From: Crambe crambe
Lineage: Eukaryota > Porifera > Demospongiae > Poecilosclerida > Crambeidae
Length of the DNA stretch: 64,000 nucleotides
NCBI GenBank assembly: GCA_963924555.1
Contig: OZ004586.1
Location: 496,001-560,000 of the forward strand
Reading direction: 5' to 3'
Part shown: positions 57,210 through 64,000 of the stretch, piece after piece
How positions within the stretch are numbered: position 1 is the stretch's first letter
Layout of the letters: every line of letters starts with the position of its first letter
The notes under the pieces: generated by a model
The model's database searches: none
Seen by the model: the letters and a program-made list of their open reading frames with translations, nothing else
Told to the model about the DNA's origin: nothing
Made by a program: the position numbers and the translations under genes

Positions 57210-58368
57210 TGCTGTGTTCGTTAGTGACTATTTGAGTGAGAAAGTTGCTGTTAAGAAGATGAAGGATGTGGCATATTGAGGAAGTGGGAGTCATCAAACT
57301 ATTTGAGTGTGTTAAAAAGGTGAAGGATGTGTTATATTTCTAGGAGGTGAGTCACCAGTGAAAGTTCCTATGTATATATAATATTTGTACAACAGGAAAG
57401 TTGACATCAATACTGAGGAAGAAGAGTCATCCAAACATGGAAACAGTTTGCAGTTTCTGTACAATGAGAAGTGATTGTTAGCAAGTACATTAGTGGTTCT
57501 ATGAGGTCAATAAATATCTTTAAGTTGTGCTAGCAAATGATGTCAAATGCTGATCTCAGCAATGTGCTTATATCAGGTGGTGCATTAGTGTCTCCAAATA
57601 AAGTTCTTATCATGCCACTTGTTTAGGGACATGTTTGATAGTCCCTTTACAGATGTGTCTTTGTTTCCTTGTAGAGGAATTTGCACGAAGCCTTCTTGCT
57701 TCTGCTTGGTCCTTGAATACTGCCCTGGGGGCATGCTCTATGACTACATACGATTGGACATCGAGATCCTCCCCCATTGAGTGGTCAGTGGGCGAGAGGC
57801 AGATCGGATCTGGCATGCTCTATCTCCACTCCAAGAAATCATACACAGAGACCTGAAGTCACTCAAGTGAGTCATGACATGCAACACAATGGGGAGAAAT
57901 GGAGGACTGGGTGGTATTGTTTATAAGAAATTTCAGCCAATCTCAGCAGCAGTCGAGTCAGTACTGCACATTCCAGTAAAAGAGGTTCACTCGAGCACAC
58001 TCCATCACTTAGAGGGTCAGGTTCTGGAATTCTATATTCCAAGATGGATTCGTCCGATTCTGAGTCCAGTAGTTATAAAGAATCGAACATATCTACGTCT
58101 GTTGGCATCGGAAGTGGACTACAAGACTCAGTGGCCAATCACTCTACTGGAGAGGACAGCAGTGGCAACGTGGGAAGTAAATCTTCCTCCACCGAAGACA
58201 AGAAGTCACCTCCTAAGGTTACCAGTCATCAGGGTTTCTATAGCAACGAGAGCAGCATGGATACCCACGGGTCAGATGGAGATGGACATGATGCTGATGG
58301 AGAGTCCACCAGTGATGGCTATAAAAACCGGTTTGACCAGTTCAGTGGGACAGAGCCTAATGAGACCT
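57210..58368 (+). pseudogene. DLK/LZK-like MAP3K pseudogene f, 5' part
   Basis: N-lobe exons at 57210-57279 (EKVAVKKMKDV) and 57393-57466, and a C-lobe start at about 57695-57866 broken in the IIHRDLK segment like copy b. The Ser-rich tail piece runs 57928-58368 (DSSDSESSSYKESN, ESTSDGYKNRFDQFSG). It is cut after GTEPNET, where foreign sequence begins at about 58369. It cannot encode a kinase. Confidence 0.75.
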
Positions 58369-58378
58369 CCTATAAATA

Positions 58379-59280
58379 GCGCCCTCGTAGACCACGTGGC
58401 CGAAATCGTCAAATCACCGAACGTCGAACGGAAGATGCAGTCAATCAAAGTGTACGTGGATGGGCTTCCAGTAACACTGGATATCCACGAGGGCGACGAT
58501 GTATCATCAATCGCATGCGAGCTGGAGGGGAAGGGCTACAACGTCAGCGCTGCCTTTCCCAAGGTCAGCGCTGACGGGAAGAAGCTGTCATTTGAAGACC
58601 TCTTCCAGAAAGTCAACCTGAGCAGAACCTACGAGTTTGGTAAGTAATGCGTACTCTGTCTTTACTCTTTGAATTTAGATCTTATTCTTTTCTAGTCACC
58701 GAGTCAGCACCATCCTCTGACCAGACCCTCGACCCCAACGCTGCAGGCTCTGCAGCCTCTGGCGCAACTACCGACCATCAAACTCCACAAACTCCAGCCG
58801 ACAAACAGGCTCAAGCTCCCCAACATCCAACTCCATCCTCTCAAACTCCCCCGATCATCACGACCATCAAACTCCACCAGCCTCCGATAAACAGGCTCAA
58901 GCTCCCCAACATCCAACTCCATCCTCTCAAACTCCACCATCCTCCGATAAACAGGCTCAAGCTCTCCATCATCCAACTCCATCCTCTCAAACTCCCTCTC
59001 AAACTCCCAATCATCACAACCACCAAACTCCACCAGCCTCCGAACCTGCCTCAGCCTCTGACCCACCGAAACCCAACAGTCCACCGGTCTCGACAACAGC
59101 CTCTCAACAAGCCAACACCGGACACAAAAAGGGTAAGAGTATATTGTACAGGGTAGGCTCGATGGTTATCCAGCTGCTCATGTCATATGCAGAGAGGTAC
59201 TATCTGTGTCAGGTTCCAGGGTGCAACGCAAAGATCAAGAGGCCCTGGAATCACATCAGCCAGGGCCGGTTGCACGGAGA
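58379..59280 (+). pseudogene. Inserted GC-richer gene fragment: novel domain, Pro/Thr/Gln repeat, C2H2-like finger
   Basis: Three exon-like pieces join in phase. 58379-58639 (AG acceptor, GTAAGT donor) encodes VDHVAEIVKSPNVERKM, then IKVYVDGLPVTLDI and FEDLFQKVNLSRTYEF, a compact alpha/beta-looking domain I do not recognise. 58696 to about 59133 encodes Thr/Pro/Gln-rich repeats (DKQAQAPQHPTPSSQTPP), with a one-base frameshift in a C run near 58850. After acceptor TATGCAG near 59191, the last piece encodes YYLCQVPGCNAKIKRPWNHI, a zinc-finger-like Cys/His pattern. Base composition is richer in G+C than the surroundings. The fragment lies inside kinase relic f. It is broken only by the frameshift, which might be a sequencing error. 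Confidence 0.55.
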
Positions 59281-59299
59281 TCTTATAAAAATGTAACAA

Positions 59300-62105
59300 C
59301 TGTAGTGAGGATACCACCCATTTCCCATCCACACCTACTTACCATTGATTAAGTCCTTAATAGGGTATTCATAATAAGGTAATAACTATTGAAGTGTCCA
59401 CAATAGGGTACACACAAATAAGGGTATTCACTATTGGGTATTCATAATCCCACATCAGTATTGTAGTCTTATTTGGTGTCCATACTAGAGACAGTCACCA
59501 CAGTACAAAATTATGCCCACTGCCATGAGATCATCAAGTCCTAAAGCAATTCATGAGGTGTTGGTCACAAGGACCACATATAGTGGTTTTATGAGTCTAA
59601 TGAATATCAAGAAGGAGCTATGAATGATTATGACCTCTCTCTATCATAGTATTCTTCTCTGCAATAGCGATGTCCTGAAGATCTCTGACTTCAAAGTGAG
59701 TCGTCATTTCGGTGAGAAGACCATGAGTTGGAATGGTTGGGTGGATGTATCCTGAGATATTAGACATGAGTTGTGCTGAACATCTGGTCCTACAGAGTCG
59801 TGCTCTGGGAGATGCTCATGCAGGAGAAACCATACAATGTAAGTGAAATAGAATCACCACAAAAGAAGGTTGGAATAAGTCTAGCATGTAGGGAGTTAGG
59901 AATTTGGAGTCCTCCCTTAGAACAGACCATCTTTCCGGCAGATTCAGATGCATCTTGATCTCGTAGCTGGAGCATTTCTAACCATCCCTCCAGACACTTA
60001 CCTCATGTCCCAGGCAAGTTTCAGCTCACAATAATTATGTTGGATGTACAGTGATATTATTTGGTTTGCAGGAGAGTTGGAGAGGAGAGATAGAGGAGTG
60101 TCTTAGCAAGCTTCGTATCAAGGGGACCCCTCCTAATAACTCTGAACTGATCCAGCAGAGGGAGGAGGAACTGAAACATGCTCAAGACATCCGAGTCATG
60201 TACGAGCAGAAGCTGACAAGCTCTACAAAGAACTCAAGTCCTGCAAGAGTCAATTGGATGCAAAGGAGTTGGGACTGACAAGGTGAGAGAGTTAGTTAAT
60301 GGTGCCCACTCATTATGACCTTAAAGAGTATACAGAAACACTATATATTAATGCATTCGTCCTATGACCTCATTTGATCCCATCTTCTCTATTTTAAGAA
60401 GAAGGGCTACATCACCATTGAAAGTTGTCTAGGGATGGTGGGTGGAAAAATGAACCAGAAATGATCTTCATTACTTGTTTGCTGTTTCCAGACGGGAGAG
60501 ACAGCTGAATGACAAGACATATAAGATGAAGCATCAATCTGCAGGTGGGGGTTTCCCCCATCACACAGCACTTGATTGTGGGACAACTGACAGCAGTGAT
60601 AATGAAGAGGATGGGACATTCCAACCACACGTGCCCACCATCAAATCTCACCACCTCTCCAAGCACAACCCGTCCACTCACTCCCTCCTCGATGAACCAG
60701 CTGTGTTGGATACTTTCAGTCGAGACTCCACCCCCCGTCCAAGACACCCGACCACACCCCTTGCACTGGACGGCAGTTTCTCTCCTGACGTGATCGAAAG
60801 TGTTCGTCACCCACGTGGTCACCGTAGAAACAGATCCAATGGTTCCTTGAGGACTCATACGAGACAAGGGTCAAGTGGATCAACCGCTAGCTCCAAGGGA
60901 GTGTTCGCAGATACCATGCCCCTCAGACCTCAGTCTTGTTCCAGTACCAATCTGAATAATACTCCAGTCAGACCTCAGTGTGGTACCAATCTCAGCAGCA
61001 GTCGAGTCAGTACTGCACAATGACATTCCAGTAAAAGAGGTTCACTTGAGCACACTCATCACGTAGAGGGTCAGGTTCTGGAATTCCATACTCAAAGATG
61101 GATTCGTCCGATTCTGAGTCCAGTAGTTATAAAGAATTGAACATATCTATGTCTGTTGGCATCGGAAGTGGACTACAAGACTCAGTGGCCAATCATTCTA
61201 CTGGACAGTCATCAGGGTCTCTATAGCAACGAGAGCATGGATACCCACGGGTCAGATGGAGATGGACATGATGCTGATGGAGAGTCCACCAGTGACGGCT
61301 ATGAAAACCAGTTTGACCGGTTCAGTAGGACAGAGCCTAATGAGACCACGGAGTCTAATATCGAGTCTTCAGTAGCTTCTCCCTCCCAAGCAGAAAGTGA
61401 CGAATTGACCTCTTGTTCCACTCCAGACATAACAGAATCAGACATCACCTCCAGTCTCATTCCGAAAATCCATTCCAGTAGAACTGATTATAAGAATGTA
61501 ACTGTGATGAGTACGACTGTATCCAGTCATCCAGCCCCACCAACTAATGAAAGGGGCTCCCCTGGAACTACCCACAAGACTGATCTCTTTGTTTCAGGGA
61601 ACATGCTCACATACACACCACAAATAGTACACTCCAACAGCTGGCAGGAGCTCACACCCCCTAGCAACACCCATAGCAACCTCCAAGTCTCCTCACTGGT
61701 GTCGCAGTTTGAGAATAGTGGACCACAATCATCGACTGAGCCAACAAGTTCAACCAGTTTGACCATTCCTGTGCACATTCGACGCGTGCAGAGCCCAGAA
61801 AGAAAGGACGACAGTAAGTGGACTTGTTTGGTGATATTAATATTGGAACCCTTTACCTATTATTGCAGTGGAGAGTTAGTTACACTAATATCAGGACTAT
61901 TGACTAGATAGCTATCTCTCTCCCCTTCACTCCAGGTGGCTCTGTAACGCCAACCATAACCAAGCCTAAGATAAATTCCATGACTGCCATTGTTCGGAGT
62001 TTCTTTGAGAACATGTCCAAGAAGTCTAAGAGTAGTGGTAACCATCTCCAACACTCTGCTGAGCTGGAAGACAGTGGCTTCCAGGTAGAAGACTCACAGG
62101 ATTAG
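59300..62105 (+). pseudogene. DLK/LZK-like MAP3K pseudogene f, 3' part
   Basis: The 59300-59640 stretch is intron-like and matches 41640-42000. The activation loop at about 59650-59845 reads [17 protein letters not shown], so the DFG glycine is Lys, and several small deletions follow. The GSNSLHL exon is absent. 59932-60014 encodes RPSFRQIQMHLDL, and 60072-60281 the coil (QREEELKHAQDIRVMYEQKL), shortened by a deletion. The tail from about 60490 to 61815 has a deletion joining VPTIKS to HHLSK, a TGA near 61020, and a missing base near 61058. The last exon is 61936-62105, open to the stop. Non-functional. Confidence 0.75.
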
Positions 62106-62319
62106 CAATCTGAGTGTATCTTAATGATCATGCATTGTCTTTTGATGCAGAGTCCTCAAGCTGGTGTCCTGAATGAACCCTTTCCACTGTTCTGTTAAAA
62201 ATAACATGACTCTGTGAAATTCATTGTTTTGTATCATACCATGATTAATTATATGAAGCTCCACCCACCAGTGATTCAGAGGGTAATTAAACTAGAATAT
62301 GACACATCAAGCATTCTGT

Positions 62320-62510
62320 TCACCACATCAAAGGAAGTTCTCCACATCAAAGGATCTACCCACCAGTGTTTCAGAGGGGTGATTAAGACACCAAAAGAAT
62401 TCACATCAAAGGAAGTTATGAACACATCAAAGGAAGTTATGAACACATCATGTCCACATCAAAGGAAGGTATGACCAAGTCATGACCATATCAAAGGAAT
62501 TTAGGTCCTG
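62320..62510. repeat. CCACATCAAAGGAA minisatellite, last junction
   Basis: Imperfect tandem units including the GAAGTTATGAACACATCAAAG variant. The minus-strand AATAAA for the following gene is at 62538-62543. Confidence 0.8.
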
Positions 62511-62717
62511 CATCATGTGAATGTCATTTTTTGGCACTTTATTTTGAAATAATTTTAATAATTATACAAACAAAATCCACAAAATTATAATGTGAGAAGT
62601 GAAACAAAAAGTGTAAGTGAAGCAAATAGAACTGACCATGTGAGTGAGGGGAACCAAAATTATTACAAAATGAACACAATACAATAACTAGTGGTCAGTG
62701 CATAGTTATGGAGGAGA

Positions 62718-64000
62718 CTAACAGAGTGAGTGGAAATAATCCACTACTTCACTGTGACCCTCTGCTTGGGCCAGCTGGAGTGGAGTCTTGTTAAACATGC
62801 TTCTGATGTTTGGGGAGCAATGGAGATCTTCGACGAAATACTTGATAGTTGCGAGCTGACCAAACTCTGCTGCCCAGTGAAGTGCAGTGCCTCTATTCTT
62901 GTCTTGTAACATAGTGTTGCATCCTTTGACTTCAGTTAGATATCGGATGATGGATAGGTGTCCATTCTTGGCTGCAATATGTAAAGGTGTAGAATTGCTG
63001 TCATCCAGAGAATTGGGATCGCAGGTATGATTCTCTATGAGATTCTTGACGAGGTGGAGGTGACCTTCTTGTGAAGCATTATGAAGTGGTCGTCTTCCAT
63101 ACTGACCAGGAACATTAGGATTGCACTGCATAATGTTTATTAAATAGTTACAAACATCACTATGTCCATAAAGGGCTGCAAGGTGAAGTGGTGTGTTGTT
63201 CCTCTTGTCCCTACAGAGAGGATCACACCTCATGTCTTCACATAGATATTTCACTATTGATAAGTGCCCTAACTGTGCAGCAAGACCTAGGGGGGTGCCA
63301 TGCTCATCATTTCTACTCTCAGGGTCACACCCACACTCCATTATCAGGAACTTGACAATGGACAAGTGACCCTTCTGTGCAGCATCATAAAGAGGTCCTC
63401 CACCATGCACACCATTAGGAAGGTTGGGGTCACAATTGCAGTCGTGGATAAAATATTTCAATATTTCGATGTGACCAAATTGAGCTGAAATGTGGATGGG
63501 AGAAGTCTGATGCTTTGTGAAATCCTTGAAAATATCTTCCATCTTCATGAAGGTCAGCATTGTCTCCATCAAGTACTTCACTACTTTTAAATTTCCACCT
63601 ATACAAGCTCTGTGTAGAGGTGAGAGACCTTCCTCGTCCTGCTCAAGGGGATCGACTTGGTGCTTTTCGACTAAATACTGTACTATGTTGAGATGACCAT
63701 GTTCAGCTGCTTGGTGTAATGGTGTCACTCCATATTGACCTAACGCAGCAGGGTTGCATAGCTCACTTTCAATCAGGTACTCCAGCACTTCCAATCTTCC
63801 ATAGCCAGCTGCTAGATGTAGTGATGTATTATTGTTCGCATCTTTTGTTAAGGGGTTGAGTCCCTTTGTGATGAGACGCTTCACTTCTTCCAGGTCTCCT
63901 CTTCTGGCAGCACGATGCAATTCCAAGCTCTGCTTGGTGGTGGTTTCTGCTGAGACTATCATGTCCAGTCGTGGGTCTATCAAGTCTCTCCCAACATAGT
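62718..64000 (-). CDS. 2A-Death-ANK gene 6, terminal ankyrin exon only (cut by window edge)
   Basis: The exon is open from the right edge to the stop at 62718, equivalent to the last 427 residues of gene 1, with about eleven ankyrin repeats. The first visible codons correspond to DYVGRDLIDPRLDM, right at the expected exon start. Upstream exons, including any 2A and death domain, lie outside the window. Surface residues again differ from the paralogues (LHLAAGYGRLEV, LYDAAQKGHLSI). Confidence 0.8.
   Translation of the reverse strand, partial: YVGRDLIDPRLDMIVSAETTTKQSLELHRAARRGDLEEVKRLITKGLNPLTKDANNNTSLHLAAGYGRLEVLEYLIESELCNPAALGQYGVTPLHQAAEHGHLNIVQYLVEKHQVDPLEQDEEGLSPLHRACIGGNLKVVKYLMETMLTFMKMEDIFKDFTKHQTSPIHISAQFGHIEILKYFIHDCNCDPNLPNGVHGGGPLYDAAQKGHLSIVKFLIMECGCDPESRNDEHGTPLGLAAQLGHLSIVKYLCEDMRCDPLCRDKRNNTPLHLAALYGHSDVCNYLINIMQCNPNVPGQYGRRPLHNASQEGHLHLVKNLIENHTCDPNSLDDSNSTPLHIAAKNGHLSIIRYLTEVKGCNTMLQDKNRGTALHWAAEFGQLATIKYFVEDLHCSPNIRSMFNKTPLQLAQAEGHSEVVDYFHSLC

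Larger units (their letters stand above)
52593..58168. repeat. Segmental duplication, copy B (near-identical to 9108-14668)
   Basis: Includes the truncated 2A-Death copy, the second 2.2-kb inverted-repeat element and the N-lobe kinase exons. It differs from copy A by scattered substitutions and small indels, for example CCCACTGCTTCAGAAA added near 55341. Confidence 0.9.

Noticed and set aside
58704..59096. Minus-strand frame over the Pro/Thr/Gln repeats
   Set aside because: It only reflects the repetitive composition; splice signals and in-phase junctions support the plus strand.
1..64000. tRNA or rRNA genes
   Set aside because: No cloverleaf with A and B boxes or rRNA-like conserved block was noticed on reading either strand. 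A dedicated scan could not be run.

Overview
This is eukaryotic, almost certainly early-branching metazoan DNA. Genes are split by short GT-AG introns (about 50-150 bases), non-coding sequence is AT-rich, and AATAAA signals lie behind the genes. The window also holds animal-type death domains, ankyrin repeats, a DLK/LZK-type MAP3K, an intron-bearing cytoplasmic isoleucyl-tRNA synthetase relic, an ABCC relic and a Helitron. A demosponge such as Amphimedon queenslandica is my best guess. That is inference; I could not search.

The backbone is a tandem array of units of roughly 7-11 kb. Each unit has one gene on the minus strand and a decayed kinase-derived segment on the plus strand, so neighbouring units meet tail to tail. 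The minus-strand family ('2A-Death-ANK') has four copies whose splice phases all close: 6733-10789, 17417-22112, 28262-32651 and 35804-39705, coding for 921, 926, 923 and 905 residues. A truncated pseudogene copy lies at 52593-54275, a small ankyrin shard at 42536-42727, and a further copy runs off the right edge from 62718. The protein order is: a short leader with a hydrophobic stretch ending in a 2A ribosome-skipping motif (GDVE[S/T]NPGP), a death domain starting two or three residues later, a linker, a conserved unnamed domain of about 244 residues, an acidic Gly/Ser-rich exon, and about eleven ankyrin repeats in one terminal exon. Differences between paralogues sit largely at the exposed x positions of the ankyrin consensus LHxAAxxGH, which suggests a diversifying recognition surface. 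I propose a family of putative intracellular receptors with a death-fold signalling end and a translation-controlled leader.

The plus strand carries broken copies of a DLK/LZK (MAP3K12/13-like) kinase at 13710-16686, 23880-27686, 41345-42535 and 57210-62105. It also carries 3' tails of that gene joined to ABCC-transporter exons (5150-6191, 33479-35230). One of these joins lies behind an isoleucyl-tRNA synthetase pseudogene (1795-4735).

Mobile DNA is abundant. An apparently intact Helitron-like element (about 43225-52592) encodes a 2362-residue Rep/helicase with two C-terminal OTU protease domains; it separates a kinase/ankyrin chimera from a beheaded 2A-Death copy. A 2.2-kb element with 45-base inverted repeats carries gene fragments (11138-13314, and again at 54624-56814). 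Several small inverted-repeat elements have target duplications that can be checked against empty paralogous sites. The blocks 9108-14668 and 52593-58168 are almost identical, pointing to a very recent duplication or an assembly effect. A more GC-rich multi-exon gene fragment (58379-59280) sits inside the last kinase relic.
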